Notes: generated from the letters alone by a model not told the origin. Shown: positions 1-11,569, counted from the first letter of the stretch. The stretch: DNA of 64,000 bases from Cupriavidus campinensis (GCF_905397395.1 NZ_CAJPVH010000021.1:1-64000), one strand, 5' to 3'. Numbers and translations: made by a program.

Positions 1-177
1 GTAGGGATTGCGCTTCTTGCGCAGCCCGTCTTGGCCATGCTGGCGGTAGCTCGCCACCCAACGCTGCACGAGCTTGTAGCCAACTCCATACTGCGCCGCG
101 ATCGCCTTGAAGCCATCCGGCCCAGCCAGATACTGCCTTACCAGCTTGAGCTTGAACCGCTCATCGTACTTCGCCAT
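1..177 (-). CDS. IS3-family transposase OrfA, N-terminal part (helix-turn-helix)
   Basis: The first 59 codons are visible before the window ends; the start is the ATG at 177. The protein begins MAKYDERFKLKLVRQYLAG and continues with a predicted helix-turn-helix (around residues 20-45, containing FKAIAAQYGVGYKLVQRWV) and a basic stretch GLRKKR. This is the DNA-binding OrfA of IS3-family elements, which binds the terminal repeats and is joined to the DDE-containing OrfB by programmed frameshifting. The catalytic part is not in the window. Family assignment is firm from the N-terminal pattern and the adjoining terminal repeat; which IS it is cannot be said. Confidence 0.85.
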   Translation of the reverse strand, partial: MAKYDERFKLKLVRQYLAGPDGFKAIAAQYGVGYKLVQRWVASYRQHGQDGLRKKRNPY

Positions 178-185
178 GAAAAACA

Positions 186-219
186 CCCCAAAGGTTGGAT
201 GGGTGTCCAACTTTTGGGG
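186..219. repeat. Inverted repeat between the IS end and orfA
   Basis: A 14-base arm at 186-199 (CCCCAAAGGTTGGA) faces TCCAACTTTTGGGG at 206-219 across a 6-base loop; the only irregularity is a G.T pair. It includes part of the terminal repeat and sits just upstream of the orfA start. Such hairpins in IS leaders commonly block read-through expression of the transposase from outside promoters; that role here is inferred from position. Confidence 0.7.
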
Positions 220-260
220 TGCAGTTCACGAAGGGGCTTTTTTGCTACCTGCGCGGTGGA

Positions 261-2285
261 TTAGAGGACGTTCACCGCCGGCGTGCCCGCCAGCACCTCC
301 ACCACCGTCGTGCTGGCCGTGGCCGGCTGCGCCGGCGCCACGCCATCGGCAATCGGCTTCAGCGTGTGGAAGCTGCAGCTGAGCTTGGCGGCCGTCAGCG
401 TGATCACCGCGTAGCCCTGCGCATCGGTGTTCACGTGCTTGAGCCACGGGTTGAACGCGGACAGCGTGTTGTTGAACGTGTTCACCACGGCGCCGTTCTG
501 TTCGACGTAGACCAGCGGCTTGGCGGCCGCGAACGCTGCGTCATTGTCGACCACGCTCTTGAAGTAGCTCTGGAACGAGTTGCTCGAGAGCCCCGCCGTG
601 ACCAGGTCGACCATGACCGGGGCCGGGGTGGCGGCGTCGTAGTCGTCCATGACCGGGCCGGCGAAGAACGCGTGGATGTCGCCGGTCAGCGCCACCACGT
701 TGCCGATGCCCTGCGCTTTCAGGAACGCCATCATGCTCTTGCGCTCGGCGTTGTAGCCGTCCCATTGATCCGCATTGAGAATGTACTGATCGAGCAGCGT
801 CACGGGCGGCAGCTGGGCGTTCAGCGCCGGGGCAATCGCAGCATCGAACACGGCGTTCGAGATGCCGGCGTTGGCCAGCAGCAGCGCCTTCAGTGACGCA
901 TAGGCGGGCGTCGGATAGGTGCCATCGCCCTTGGCGGTGGTCAGGTCCGTGACCAGCGCTGTGGTCATCGCGGCTTGCAGCGGCGCCAGCGCGGCGTTGG
1001 ATTGCACCAGCCCTGTTGCAATCAGCGAGGCGATGGCCTGCGTGCCATCGATCTGCATGCGCAGCAGCGACACCTCGTTGCCCCACAGCTTCCAGGTGGT
1101 ATTGGCGCTGTCCATCTGCGCCTGCCACCAGCCGCGCTGGGTATCGCCGAGGATCGACACGGGCGTCAGCGCGCCGGCCGCGGCGGTCATCTTCTGCGCC
1201 TCCAGGCCTGCGAGCGTGGCCTTCGGCACGAAGTAGCGGCTGCCAATCTCGCTGCCGGCAGCCTGTTCGGGGATCACGTGGTCGGCGCGGTACAGGCGCT
1301 CGTCGGTCATGACCAGCGTGGCGAGGTTGCCGAATGTGAACGCGCGGTAGATCTGGATGTTCTGGAACGAGGCATCGGCCGCATCGAACCTGACATCGGC
1401 CGGCATGAATTCGAACCAGGCCTGGCTGGCCGCGCGGCGGCGGGCGAGGCGCGGCGTGGCGTCGTCGGTGACGCTGTAGGTCTGGTGGTCCTGCCAGCAG
1501 TCGTCGGAGAACTCGTGGTCGTCCCAGATGGCGATGACCGGGAATCGCGCGTGCAGCGCCTGCAGGCGCGGGTCGCTGCGATATGTCTTATAGAGATAGC
1601 GGTAGTCGTTGACCGTCGTGGCGTAGCGGGAGCCGTCGTCGCCGGCGGTGCCGTCGGGCAGGCGCAGCTGCGTGTGACGCGTCTCGACCTTGCCGGTCTG
1701 GAACGCCGCGCCAACGGTCTCGTAGATGTAGTCGCCCATATGGACCACGAAATCGAGATCCTGCGCCACCAGCTCCTCCATGCCGGCCCAGTGGTTCACA
1801 CTCCAGTCCTGGCAGGTGATGAACGCGAACTTCAGTTGCGACAGCGGCGTGCCGGCGGCCGGCGCGGTGCGCGTACGGCCCACCGGGCTGGTCTGGCTGC
1901 CGGTCAGGAATCGGTAGTAATAGGTCGTGGCTGCCGAGAGGCCGGTCACCTTGTTGCGCAGCGTGTAGTCCCACTCGGGCAGCGCCTGGAGCGTGCTGTC
2001 CACGAGCAGCGTGCTGAAATCCGGCTGCGCGGAGACCTGGAGCCGCACGTTCACCGGCTGGCCGCCGTTGCTGCCGTCCACGCGCGTCCACAGCATCACG
2101 CTGTCCGGCTTCGGATCGCCCGAGGCCACGCCTTGCTGGAAGGTGAACACCGGGCTGTTGTCGGGGGTGGTCGGCGGCGCCGGATTGGCGGCGGGATCGT
2201 CATCGCCGCCGCAGGCGGTCAGCCCCGTCGTGGCGACCGTTACCGTGACGAAGCTTCCCCATTTCAAGAATTTGCGGCGATCCAT
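261..2285 (-). CDS. phoD: PhoD-family alkaline phosphatase/phosphodiesterase, Tat lipoprotein
   Basis: Secreted metallophosphoesterase of 674 residues. The N-terminus MDRRKFLKWGS carries a twin-arginine signal (R3-R4), and a lipobox LTAC places the lipidated cysteine at C25, so the enzyme is predicted to be exported folded by Tat and anchored as a lipoprotein. An N-terminal PhoD_N segment (about 45-145) is followed by the catalytic domain with GDYIYE (184-189), WDDHEFSDD (254-262) and, near the C-terminus, TGDIH, the metal-binding signatures of PhoD. The family releases phosphate from phosphate esters using calcium and iron. The start is the only ATG before the signal. No convincing Pho box was seen in the 108-base upstream gap. 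A second, shorter PhoD lies at 25614-27227. Confidence 0.9.
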   Translation of the reverse strand: MDRRKFLKWGSFVTVTVATTGLTACGGDDDPAANPAPPTTPDNSPVFTFQQGVASGDPKPDSVMLWTRVDGSNGGQPVNVRLQVSAQPDFSTLLVDSTLQALPEWDYTLRNKVTGLSAATTYYYRFLTGSQTSPVGRTRTAPAAGTPLSQLKFAFITCQDWSVNHWAGMEELVAQDLDFVVHMGDYIYETVGAAFQTGKVETRHTQLRLPDGTAGDDGSRYATTVNDYRYLYKTYRSDPRLQALHARFPVIAIWDDHEFSDDCWQDHQTYSVTDDATPRLARRRAASQAWFEFMPADVRFDAADASFQNIQIYRAFTFGNLATLVMTDERLYRADHVIPEQAAGSEIGSRYFVPKATLAGLEAQKMTAAAGALTPVSILGDTQRGWWQAQMDSANTTWKLWGNEVSLLRMQIDGTQAIASLIATGLVQSNAALAPLQAAMTTALVTDLTTAKGDGTYPTPAYASLKALLLANAGISNAVFDAAIAPALNAQLPPVTLLDQYILNADQWDGYNAERKSMMAFLKAQGIGNVVALTGDIHAFFAGPVMDDYDAATPAPVMVDLVTAGLSSNSFQSYFKSVVDNDAAFAAAKPLVYVEQNGAVVNTFNNTLSAFNPWLKHVNTDAQGYAVITLTAAKLSCSFHTLKPIADGVAPAQPATASTTVVEVLAGTPAVNVL

Positions 2286-2393
2286 GAGCGTTTCCTCTTG
2301 TTGTCGATGTGATGTCGGAAACGCAAATTGTTCGGTCGCTGTGTGACCGCGATGTGTCCGATCGAGGATCGGACCTGGAGAATTCCTTCGACC

Positions 2394-3437
2394 TCAGGCC
2401 TCAGGCGGGCAGGCGGGCAGGCGGATATCGGCCAGATCCCAGCGGGGCGTGACGCCGTAGTCGTAGTCGTGGCGGGCCACCTGCGGCGCGGCCTGGAGCC
2501 GCATCGCGCCGGCAAACGCGATCATCGCGCCGTTATCGGTGCAGAAGGCGAGGTCCGGGTAGTAGACGTCCACCTTGCGGCGGCGGCCCATCTCGTTCAG
2601 GCGCTCGCGCAGTTGCTGGTTGGCGCCCACGCCGCCGGCCACCACCAGGCGCTTGTGCCCGGTCTGCTTGAGCGCGGCGAACGACTTGGCCGAGAGCACG
2701 TCGACGATGGCATCGACAAACGCGCGCGCGAGGTTCGCGCGATCCTGCTCGCACGGGTTCGAAAGCTTGCGGGTTTGTGTCAGCACGGCGGTCTTGAGCC
2801 CTGCGAACGAGAAATCGAGGTTGCCCGAATGAAGCATCGGCCGGGGCAGGTCGAACGCGCCCGGCGAGCCGAACGCGGCCATCCGCGACACTTCCGGGCC
2901 ACCCGGATAGCCCAGGCCGAGCAGCTTGGCGGTCTTGTCGAAAGCCTCGCCGGCGGCATCGTCGAGGGTCTCGCCGAGCAGCGCGTAGTCGCCTACGCCC
3001 TTGACCTCCATCAACTGCGTATGGCCGCCCGAGACCAGCAGCGCGATAAACGGGAAGGGCGGCGGCGCGTCGGTCAGCAGCGGCGAGAGCAGATGGCCCT
3101 CCAGATGATGGACGCCGACCATCGGCACGTTCAGCGCGAAACCGAGCGCGTTGGCGACCGAAGCGCCCACCAGCAGTGCGCCGGCAAGCCCCGGCCCCTG
3201 GGTGTAGGCAATGGCGTCGATGTCCTGGCGCGTGCGGCCGGCGTCGTCCAGCACCTGGCGCAGCAGGGGCAGCACGCGGCGGATATGGTCGCGCGAGGCC
3301 AGTTCGGGCACCACGCCGCCGTATTCGCGGTGCATGGCGATCTGCGAGTGCAGCGCGTGCGCGAGCAGGCCGGCCCCGGTGTCATAGAGGGCCAGCCCGG
3401 TTTCATCGCAGGAGGATTCGATACCGAGGACGAGCAT
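2394..3437 (-). CDS. tsaD: tRNA N6-threonylcarbamoyladenosine transferase subunit TsaD
   Basis: TsaD (formerly Gcp/YgjD) transfers the threonylcarbamoyl group to A37 of ANN-decoding tRNAs together with TsaB and TsaE. The 347-residue protein starts [17 protein letters not shown], the conserved N-terminus of the family, which fixes the start at 3437 although the frame stays open upstream. The metal-binding HxxxH motif is seen as HHLEGH (110-115), and the nucleotide-binding segments VSGGHTQL and VAGGVGAN are intact. The length is normal. It is divergent from the BaiN-like gene, with 153 bases between them. No TsaB or TsaE gene is in the window. Confidence 0.96.
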   Translation of the reverse strand: MLVLGIESSCDETGLALYDTGAGLLAHALHSQIAMHREYGGVVPELASRDHIRRVLPLLRQVLDDAGRTRQDIDAIAYTQGPGLAGALLVGASVANALGFALNVPMVGVHHLEGHLLSPLLTDAPPPFPFIALLVSGGHTQLMEVKGVGDYALLGETLDDAAGEAFDKTAKLLGLGYPGGPEVSRMAAFGSPGAFDLPRPMLHSGNLDFSFAGLKTAVLTQTRKLSNPCEQDRANLARAFVDAIVDVLSAKSFAALKQTGHKRLVVAGGVGANQQLRERLNEMGRRRKVDVYYPDLAFCTDNGAMIAFAGAMRLQAAPQVARHDYDYGVTPRWDLADIRLPACPPEA

Positions 3438-3562
3438 GAAAAACAGGAACGGCCGGTGCGATAAACGCGGAATTGGCGTCGATCGTGCCGGCAAGTGCGC
3501 ATAAACAGGGAAGGACAGCAGGGTAGCACAGCGGCAGGCGGCGCGCCGGCGCGGCTTTTCGC

Positions 3563-3568
3563 TACAAT
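3563..3568 (+). promoter_or_regulatory. Probable -10 element (TACAAT) for the BaiN-like gene
   Basis: TACAAT lies 22 bases before the ATG at 3591, with an AAAGG ribosome site at 3581-3585 between them. The same hexamer recurs upstream of rpsU, dnaG and rpoD. No good -35 hexamer is visible at the right spacing. Confidence 0.45.
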
Positions 3569-3590
3569 CCACGCTTCTTGAAAGGCAGGT

Positions 3591-4844
3591 ATGACAACAG
3601 GGGCGATGAAGGGCAAGGCCGACCGGTTCGACGTGGCAGTGCTGGGCGCAGGTGCGGCCGGCATGATGTGTGCCGCCGTGGCCGGGCAGCGCGGGGCGCG
3701 CGTGGTGCTGATCGACCACGCGACACGGCTCGCTGAGAAAATTCGCATCTCGGGCGGGGGGCGCTGCAATTTCACGAATCTGCAGGCAGGTCCGGCCAAT
3801 TACCTGTCATCGAACCCACATTTCTGCCGGTCGGCGCTGGCGCGCTACACCCCGCAGGATTTCCTGGCGCTGATGCGCCGGTACGACATTGACTGGCATG
3901 AGAAACATCGCGGCCAGCTGTTCTGTAACAACAGCGCCGAGGACGTGATCCAGATGCTGCGTGCCGAATGTGACGCAGGAAGCGTGCACTGGCGCACCGG
4001 CTGCACCATCGACGAAATTCGCCGTGAAGGCGATGACTATCTGCTGCTGACCACGCAAGGCGCGGTGCGCGCCGGCGCGGTGGTCGTGGCAACGGGTGGT
4101 CTGTCGATTCCGAAGATCGGGGCCACGGATTTCGGCTACCGCATCGCCCGCCAGTTCGGGCTCAAGATGATCGATACGCGGCCCGCGCTGGTGCCGCTGA
4201 CGTTCGACGGCCAGGCGTGGCAGCCCTTCGTGCCGCTGGCCGGGGTGTCGATGGAAGTCGATATCCGCACGGGCAGCGGCAAGGCGGCCGGCGCGTTCAA
4301 GGAAGACCTGCTGTGGACGCACCGCGGGCTGTCCGGCCCGGCCGTGCTCCAGATTTCCAGCTACTGGCGCCCCGGCACGCCAATCGAGATCGACCTGTTT
4401 GATGGCGAGGATGCCGCCGAGTGGCTGATCGGACATAAGAAGGGCAGCCGGAAGCACCTGGCGAACCTGCTCGGCGAGCGCCTGCCGTCGCGGCTGGCCG
4501 ACGCATGGTGCGCGGCGGCCGGCTTGTCGGGCGCCCTGCCGGTGGCGGACCTGCCGGACAAGGCCCTGCGCCAGCTAGGCGACGCGCTGAACCGCTGGCG
4601 GCTGGTGCCTTCGGGCACCGAGGGCTACAAGAAGGCCGAAGTGACGATCGGCGGCGTGGACACGCGCGGGCTGTCGTCCGCCACGATGATGGCGCGCGAG
4701 GTGGACGGCCTGTACTTCATCGGCGAGGTGGTGGACGTGACTGGCTGGCTGGGCGGCTACAACTTCCAGTGGGCCTGGGCGTCGGCCGTCGCAGCCGGCG
4801 AGGCAGTGGCCGAAGCGTCACGTGGCGCGAGCGCTGTGGCGTAG
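3591..4844 (+). CDS. BaiN/HI0933-family FAD-dependent oxidoreductase
   Basis: A 417-residue flavoprotein of the HI0933/BaiN (YhiN) family. The dinucleotide-binding motif [13 protein letters not shown] lies near residues 18-30, and the family signature [12 protein letters not shown] follows at about 55. A second FAD contact of the type [12 protein letters not shown] and the C-terminal [17 protein letters not shown] complete the fold. The physiological substrate is unknown for most members; BaiN itself acts in bile-acid metabolism in gut clostridia, so that name should not be transferred as a function. The start ATG at 3591 has an AAAGG site 5 bases upstream; an internal ATG at 3606 is a weaker alternative. 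Confidence 0.9.
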   Translation: MTTGAMKGKADRFDVAVLGAGAAGMMCAAVAGQRGARVVLIDHATRLAEKIRISGGGRCNFTNLQAGPANYLSSNPHFCRSALARYTPQDFLALMRRYDIDWHEKHRGQLFCNNSAEDVIQMLRAECDAGSVHWRTGCTIDEIRREGDDYLLLTTQGAVRAGAVVVATGGLSIPKIGATDFGYRIARQFGLKMIDTRPALVPLTFDGQAWQPFVPLAGVSMEVDIRTGSGKAAGAFKEDLLWTHRGLSGPAVLQISSYWRPGTPIEIDLFDGEDAAEWLIGHKKGSRKHLANLLGERLPSRLADAWCAAAGLSGALPVADLPDKALRQLGDALNRWRLVPSGTEGYKKAEVTIGGVDTRGLSSATMMAREVDGLYFIGEVVDVTGWLGGYNFQWAWASAVAAGEAVAEASRGASAVA

Positions 4845-4900
4845 CGGGCACGGTCCGTCCAGGCGGGGCCGATGCGCGTGCAGCGTCACAGGCCTTGCGC

Positions 4901-4906
4901 TACAAT
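4901..4906 (+). promoter_or_regulatory. Probable -10 element (TACAAT) for rpsU
   Basis: TACAAT lies 63 bases before the rpsU start, giving a short leader. The -35 region is poorly matched. This would be the first promoter of the rpsU-yqeY-dnaG-rpoD block. Confidence 0.45.
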
Positions 4907-4969
4907 CGGCGCTCTCATCACGCTGGCAAGGGCTGGCAGCCGGCAATCTCTTCTTTCCTTTTTGGCCAA

Positions 4970-5182
4970 ATGACGACGATTCGCCTCAAAGAAAATGAAC
5001 CGTTCGAAGTCGCGATGCGCCGCTTCAAGCGCACCATCGAGAAGAACGGGCTGATTCCCGAACTGCGGGCGCGAGAGTTTTACGAGAAGCCGACCGCCGA
5101 GCGCAAGCGCAAGCGGGATGCTGCGGTGAAGCGCCATTACAAGCGCATCCGCAGCCAGACGCTGCCCAAGAAGCTCTACTGA
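4970..5182 (+). CDS. rpsU: 30S ribosomal protein S21
   Basis: A 70-residue basic protein starting [19 protein letters not shown] and ending with the Lys/Arg-rich tail [10 protein letters not shown], the standard bS21 sequence and length. bS21 joins the 30S subunit near the anti-Shine-Dalgarno region and helps initiation. The larger open frame around it has no support; the ATG at 4970 is fixed by the conserved N-terminus. It is the first gene of the macromolecular-synthesis block and is followed by an intrinsic terminator, so it is probably expressed partly on its own. Confidence 0.97.
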   Translation: MTTIRLKENEPFEVAMRRFKRTIEKNGLIPELRAREFYEKPTAERKRKRDAAVKRHYKRIRSQTLPKKLY

Positions 5183-5203
5183 TCGCGCCTTGCGTCAGCT
5201 CCG

Positions 5204-5236
5204 AACCCGCTGCGGGCATGGCTCCGGCGGGTTTTT
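5204..5236 (+). terminator. Intrinsic terminator after rpsU
   Basis: Stem AACCCGC (5204-5210) pairs with GCGGGTT (5227-5233) and is followed by a run of T. It would attenuate read-through from rpsU into yqeY, letting S21 be made in excess over DnaG and RpoD. Confidence 0.75.
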
Positions 5237-5320
5237 GCGTTATGGTCCAATAATTGGTCCGGGCGACGCCGCGCTGGCGCGCGCCCGGTTGCTGTCCATC
5301 CATTCTTTCGGAAATCTGCC

Positions 5321-5770
5321 ATGTCCCTCAAAGCCCGCATCAACGACGACATGAAGGCCGCCATGCGCGCCCGTGAATCCGAGCGGCTCGGCACCATCCG
5401 CCTGCTCATGGCCGCCATCAAGCAGCGCGAGGTGGATGATCGCGTGGAACTGGACGACGCCGGCATCACCGCCGTCGTGGACAAGATGCTCAAGCAGCGC
5501 AAGGACTCGATCTCGCAATTCGAGCAGGCCGGCCGTACCGACCTCGCCGACAAGGAGAAGGCCGAGGTGGAAGTGCTCACCGCCTATATGCCGGCGCAGT
5601 TGTCCGAGGCCGAGGTGGCCGCCGAAGTCCAGAAGGCCGTGACGGAGTCGGGTGCGGCCGGTCCGCAGGACATGGGCAAGGTCATGGGCCTGGTCAAGGC
5701 GCGCCTGGCAGGCCGGGCCGACATGACGGCCGTCTCCGCGCTGGTCAAGGCGGCGCTGACGGGGAAGTAA
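5321..5770 (+). CDS. yqeY: GatB/YqeY domain-containing protein
   Basis: A 149-residue stand-alone YqeY protein (starting MSLKARINDDMKAAMRA), all helical, with the conserved internal segments RLLMAAIKQREVD and LTAYMPAQLSE. YqeY resembles the tRNA-binding tail of GatB, the amidotransferase subunit. Its own role is not well established, though a tRNA-related function is usually proposed. Its position between rpsU and dnaG is the usual beta-proteobacterial arrangement and supports the identification. The start at 5321 gives the family's normal length. Confidence 0.92.
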   Translation: MSLKARINDDMKAAMRARESERLGTIRLLMAAIKQREVDDRVELDDAGITAVVDKMLKQRKDSISQFEQAGRTDLADKEKAEVEVLTAYMPAQLSEAEVAAEVQKAVTESGAAGPQDMGKVMGLVKARLAGRADMTAVSALVKAALTGK

Positions 5771-5875
5771 TCGACGGGTTCAGGGTGTTGGCGTGGCGTT
5801 GGGCGAAGATGCCGTCAGGTTGGCGGGTCTTGGCGATGAAAGCCCGGTTTTTCGGGCGCCACGTTGCATCTGCAC

Positions 5876-5881
5876 TACAAT
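5876..5881 (+). promoter_or_regulatory. Probable -10 element (TACAAT) for dnaG
   Basis: TACAAT lies 93 bases upstream of the inferred GTG start of dnaG. A small hairpin, GCCCG (5842-5846) with CGGGC (5853-5857), precedes it. A usable -35 is not obvious. Confidence 0.4.
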
Positions 5882-5974
5882 GATTCGATAGCCACCGGGC
5901 GACGTTCCGGTCACGCATTCACAGAAAAGCGGTCGCCAACACGGCAGGCCGCCTCCATCAGGACGGTCAGTCGG

Positions 5975-7816
5975 GTGATTCCGCAATCCTTTATTCAGGA
6001 CCTGCTCAACCGTGTCGACATTGTCGATGTGGTGGGCAAGTATGTGCAGCTGAAGAAGGGCGGCGCCAATTTCATGGGCCTCTGCCCGTTCCACAACGAG
6101 AAATCCCCGTCGTTCACCGTGTCGCCGACCAAGCAGTTCTATCACTGCTTCGGCTGCGGCGCCCATGGTTCTGCCATCGGCTTCCTGATGGAATACTCTG
6201 GTCAGTCCTACCCTGACGCGGTGCGTGAGCTGGCGCAGTCCGTGGGGGTGACGGTGCCGGAGGAGCGTGACCGCCTGCCGCCGGCGCAGCGTGCCGAGCA
6301 GCAGGCCAAGTCCGTGGCGTTGTCCGACGCCATGACGCGCGCCACCGAGTTCTATCGCAAGCAGCTGCGCGGTGCGCCGCAGGCTATCCAGTACCTCAAG
6401 GGGCGCGGCCTGACCGGCGAGATCGCGGCAAACTTCGGCCTGGGCTATGCGCCGGACGACTGGCAGGGCCTGGAAGCCGTCTTTGGCAGCTATCGGGACG
6501 ACAACGTGGCTGCCCCACTGGTGGAAGGCGGGTTGCTGATCGAGTCGAGCGATAAGCGGGACGCTGACGGCAAGCCGCGCCGCTATGACCGATTCCGCGA
6601 CCGCATCATGTTCCCGATCCGCAACACTAAGGGGAATGTGATTGGCTTCGGTGGCCGGGTGATGGGCCAGGGCGAGCCAAAATACCTGAACTCTCCTGAA
6701 ACGCCGCTCTTCAGCAAGGGAACGGAGCTGTACGGCCTGTTCGAAGCCCGGCACGCCATCCGCGAAAATGGCTACGTGTTGGTGGTGGAAGGCTATATGG
6801 ACGTGGTGGCGCTGGCCCAGCTTGGCTTTGCCAATGCCGTGGCCACGCTCGGCACCGCGTGCACGACTGTGCACGTGCAGAAGCTGTTGCGCCAGACCGA
6901 CGCCGTGGTGTTCTCGTTCGATGGCGATTCAGCGGGCCGCCGCGCGGCAAGACGGGCGTTGGAGGCATGTTTGCCGCACGTTGCCGACAACAAGACGATA
7001 CGTTTCCTGTTTTTGCCAGCAGAACATGATCCGGACAGCTATGTGCGGGAAGAGGGCACGGACGCCTTTGCCCGCCAGGTGCAAACCGCGATGCCGCTGT
7101 CGCGCTTCCTGCTCCAGGTAGTCACCGAGGAACAGGACCTGCGCCAGCCCGAAGGCCGCGCCCGCGCCCAGTACGAGGCCAAGCCGCTGCTCCAGTCGAT
7201 GCCGGCTGGCGGATTGCGACTACAGATCGTGCGCGAACTTGCCGATGCTACCGGTACGACACCTGCCGAGATCGAGGCCGTGTGTGGGTTGGGCAGCGAT
7301 TCGTCGCGGGTGGGGCGTTTCGCCCAGCCGCGGCCACGCGCGCGCCGTCAGGCGCCCACCGGGCTGGAGCAGCGCGTGATTCAGTTGCTGATGAGCTATC
7401 CGTCACTCGCCAGCCGTCTCGATGCCGATACACGGGCGCTGCTGCTGGATAGCACAAGGCCAGAAGCCGAAGTGCTCGCTCACTTGGTGGAGGCTTGCGA
7501 TGGCCTCCAGGGGGCGGTGAACTTCGCGGCTTTCAGCGAGCACCTGGCGCAAACGCCTTATGCCGAGGTCTACGCCGGGGCCCGGACGGCGGTGCTCAAG
7601 GAAGAAATCGAAGAGGAGCCGGCGACCATGGAATTCGACGGCGCCATCCACAAATTATTGGCAGAACCCTTGCAACGCGAGCTGGAAGTGCTTCAAAAGG
7701 CAGTTTCGGCCGGCGGGGCCAGCGAGGCGGACAAGACCCGCATGGTCTGGCTGGTGGCCGAGGTGCAGCGCCGCCGTCAGCTCGGCTTGCGGCCCGCCAC
7801 GACCGATGGGGCCTGA
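5975..7816 (+). CDS. dnaG: DNA primase DnaG
   Basis: DnaG makes RNA primers at the replication fork. The start is taken as GTG 5975 (protein beginning with the conserved IPQSFIQDLLNRVDIVDVVG), with an AGGAC site about 11 bases upstream; the open frame reaches further back, but those residues are not conserved in the family. The 613-residue protein has the N-terminal zinc finger (C37, H40, C58, C61 in CPFH and CFGCG), the Toprim catalytic core with VVEGYMDV and FSFDGDSAG, and a C-terminal helicase-binding region. The length fits the family. It is the third gene of the rpsU-yqeY-dnaG-rpoD block. Confidence 0.96.
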   Translation: MIPQSFIQDLLNRVDIVDVVGKYVQLKKGGANFMGLCPFHNEKSPSFTVSPTKQFYHCFGCGAHGSAIGFLMEYSGQSYPDAVRELAQSVGVTVPEERDRLPPAQRAEQQAKSVALSDAMTRATEFYRKQLRGAPQAIQYLKGRGLTGEIAANFGLGYAPDDWQGLEAVFGSYRDDNVAAPLVEGGLLIESSDKRDADGKPRRYDRFRDRIMFPIRNTKGNVIGFGGRVMGQGEPKYLNSPETPLFSKGTELYGLFEARHAIRENGYVLVVEGYMDVVALAQLGFANAVATLGTACTTVHVQKLLRQTDAVVFSFDGDSAGRRAARRALEACLPHVADNKTIRFLFLPAEHDPDSYVREEGTDAFARQVQTAMPLSRFLLQVVTEEQDLRQPEGRARAQYEAKPLLQSMPAGGLRLQIVRELADATGTTPAEIEAVCGLGSDSSRVGRFAQPRPRARRQAPTGLEQRVIQLLMSYPSLASRLDADTRALLLDSTRPEAEVLAHLVEACDGLQGAVNFAAFSEHLAQTPYAEVYAGARTAVLKEEIEEEPATMEFDGAIHKLLAEPLQRELEVLQKAVSAGGASEADKTRMVWLVAEVQRRRQLGLRPATTDGA

Positions 7817-7975
7817 GCCGGCAAGGGTTGGACAGGATGCGGCGGAAAGGTGAAATGGGGGCTTGAGTGCACAACGGTGGGTGCCCAGACGGGGATATCT
7901 GGCGCTTGTCCGGTGCTTAAGCCTTGATTTTTCAGGTGAAAACCTTACCTGAGTGGAAGCCGGGTGTTGGCAACG

Positions 7976-7984
7976 TGCTACAAT
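7976..7984 (+). promoter_or_regulatory. Extended -10 promoter upstream of rpoD
   Basis: TGCTACAAT (7976-7984) is an extended -10 (TGn + TACAAT) 54 bases before the rpoD ATG. An inverted repeat TCAGGT/ACCTGA (7932-7937, 7947-7952) lies just upstream, in the region a regulator would occupy. An own promoter for rpoD within this operon is usual in proteobacteria. Confidence 0.55.
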
Positions 7985-8038
7985 GCCCGGTTTGGATTGC
8001 GAAATCTCTCTCCAGTACTGGCGAAAGTGAGCGTGCCA

Positions 8039-10612
<2,574 letters not shown>

Positions 10613-10621
10613 GCCCTCCAA

Positions 10622-10700
<79 letters not shown>

Positions 10701-10707
10701 TAACTTT

Positions 10708-10745
10708 AAAGGGTTTGCAGGTTAGTGCCTGCAAACCCTTTCGTG
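10708..10745 (+). terminator. Intrinsic terminator after the tRNA, carried by the island
   Basis: A perfect 14-base stem, AAAGGGTTTGCAGG (10708-10721) with its complement at 10728-10741, a 6-base loop and a modest T-rich tail. It is island DNA lying just outside attL. The chromosomal tRNA terminator was displaced to 20677, so the island supplies a replacement. Confidence 0.7.
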
Positions 10746-10759
10746 CTTTTTGCTTGTTG

Positions 10760-10777
10760 TGTAGGCATCTTGTAGGC
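10760..10777 (+). promoter_or_regulatory. Left pair of TGTAGGC repeats, candidate integrase arm sites
   Basis: TGTAGGC occurs at 10760-10766 and 10771-10777, 11 bases apart start to start. The same heptamer occurs twice with the same 11-base spacing near the right end (20467-20473, 20478-20484). Paired repeats one helical turn apart inside both ends of an integrated element are the usual look of tyrosine-integrase arm sites. Confidence 0.6.
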
Positions 10778-10781
10778 AAAT

Positions 10782-10795
10782 GCGTCAATTGACGC
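10782..10795. repeat. 14-bp perfect palindrome next to the left arm sites
   Basis: GCGTCAATTGACGC reads the same on both strands and lies 4 bases after the second arm repeat. A binding site for a dimeric factor such as an excisionase or regulator is plausible from position only. Confidence 0.5.
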
Positions 10796-10903
10796 TGCCT
10801 AGTCCACGACTTTGCCCAACGGAGATGGTGGGAGCTTATCTCGTGCCCTCCTCATCGCCGATCGCGAGCTCGGGACTTGGCGTCTAACATCGGAGGGGGC
10901 GTG

Positions 10904-11569
10904 ATGGGGGGGGATTGGACGGTCCTAAATAGCCTTATTCCGGCAATTTCGGGGTTGGGAGGCGTAGCGCTCGGTGGATGGCTGACGTCTAGGCGCGAGG
11001 TAGGCCAGGAGGAGCGGCGCAAAGTGCGGGAGACCTACTACCTTGCAGTATTGGTCAGCACCCACCTTGATCGCTTTGTTAGTGAGTGCGTCTCGGTTGC
11101 GTTTGATGATGGCACCAGCATGGGGCAACCCGCTGGCGGAGATGGTCAATATGAGACGACTGTAACGACGCCTCACTTTGATCCCCTCTCCATTGAAGTT
11201 GATTGGAAAGTCCTGCCGCAGGACTTGATGCATGCGATTTTGCGGTTGCCATATAAGGTTGAATCGTTGAATAGGCACATCTCGGCTGTGGGTGAGTTTG
11301 ATGACCCGCCCGACTACGCTGAGTTTTTCTGGGCGCGTCAGTATGGGTATGCCGGTCTTGGCCTAGATGTGGTGCAGTTGTCTAGAACCTTACTTTCCCA
11401 TGTTGGTCTCCGGCCCGAACCGATGTCTTTTGATAAGGACTGGTCTGCGGAACGAGGTCTGAGGGACAGGAAGGCGGTACTTGAAGAGGCGCGTGCCGCA
11501 AGTCAGGCGCGCTGCGGCACTGGGTTGACAGGAGACTTTGTACCTTCCGACGTGGGCAGCGAGAAATAG
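10904..11569 (+). CDS. Membrane-anchored protein of unknown function, island cargo
   Basis: Not recognised. The start is set at ATG 10904 because GGAGG lies at 10892-10896, 7 bases upstream; an in-frame TTG at 10877 has no such site, and GTG 10901 is a close alternative. The 221-residue product begins with a single predicted membrane segment (about residues 5-27, WTVLNSLIPAISGLGGVALGGW). A charged SRREVGQEERRK follows at the inner face, then a soluble, mostly helical domain. It is the leftmost island gene, on the same strand as the ATPase/protease pair but about 280 bases ahead of it, so a shared transcript is possible. A membrane sensor or anchor for that pair is conceivable but unsupported. 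Confidence 0.7.
   Translation: MGGDWTVLNSLIPAISGLGGVALGGWLTSRREVGQEERRKVRETYYLAVLVSTHLDRFVSECVSVAFDDGTSMGQPAGGDGQYETTVTTPHFDPLSIEVDWKVLPQDLMHAILRLPYKVESLNRHISAVGEFDDPPDYAEFFWARQYGYAGLGLDVVQLSRTLLSHVGLRPEPMSFDKDWSAERGLRDRKAVLEEARAASQARCGTGLTGDFVPSDVGSEK

Larger units (their letters stand above)
1..228 (-). mobile_element. End of an IS3-family insertion sequence (partial)
   Basis: On the minus strand the element begins at 228 with a terminal inverted repeat reading TGAACTGCACCCCAAAAGTT, which is the form typical of IS3-family (IS150-like) ends. The first reading frame inside it is an IS3-type OrfA start. The rest of the element, including the second transposase frame and the other end, lies to the left of the window, so the target-site duplication cannot be tested. 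The end lies only 32 bases beyond the stop codon of the neighbouring phosphatase gene, so insertion probably removed or displaced that gene's downstream terminator without touching its coding sequence. Confidence 0.85.

Noticed and set aside
2286..2393. Pho box upstream of the first phoD
   Set aside because: No pair of CTGTCAT-like direct repeats with proper spacing could be made out.
10877..10903. TTG start for the first island cargo gene
   Set aside because: No ribosome site; GGAGG is correctly spaced for ATG 10904.
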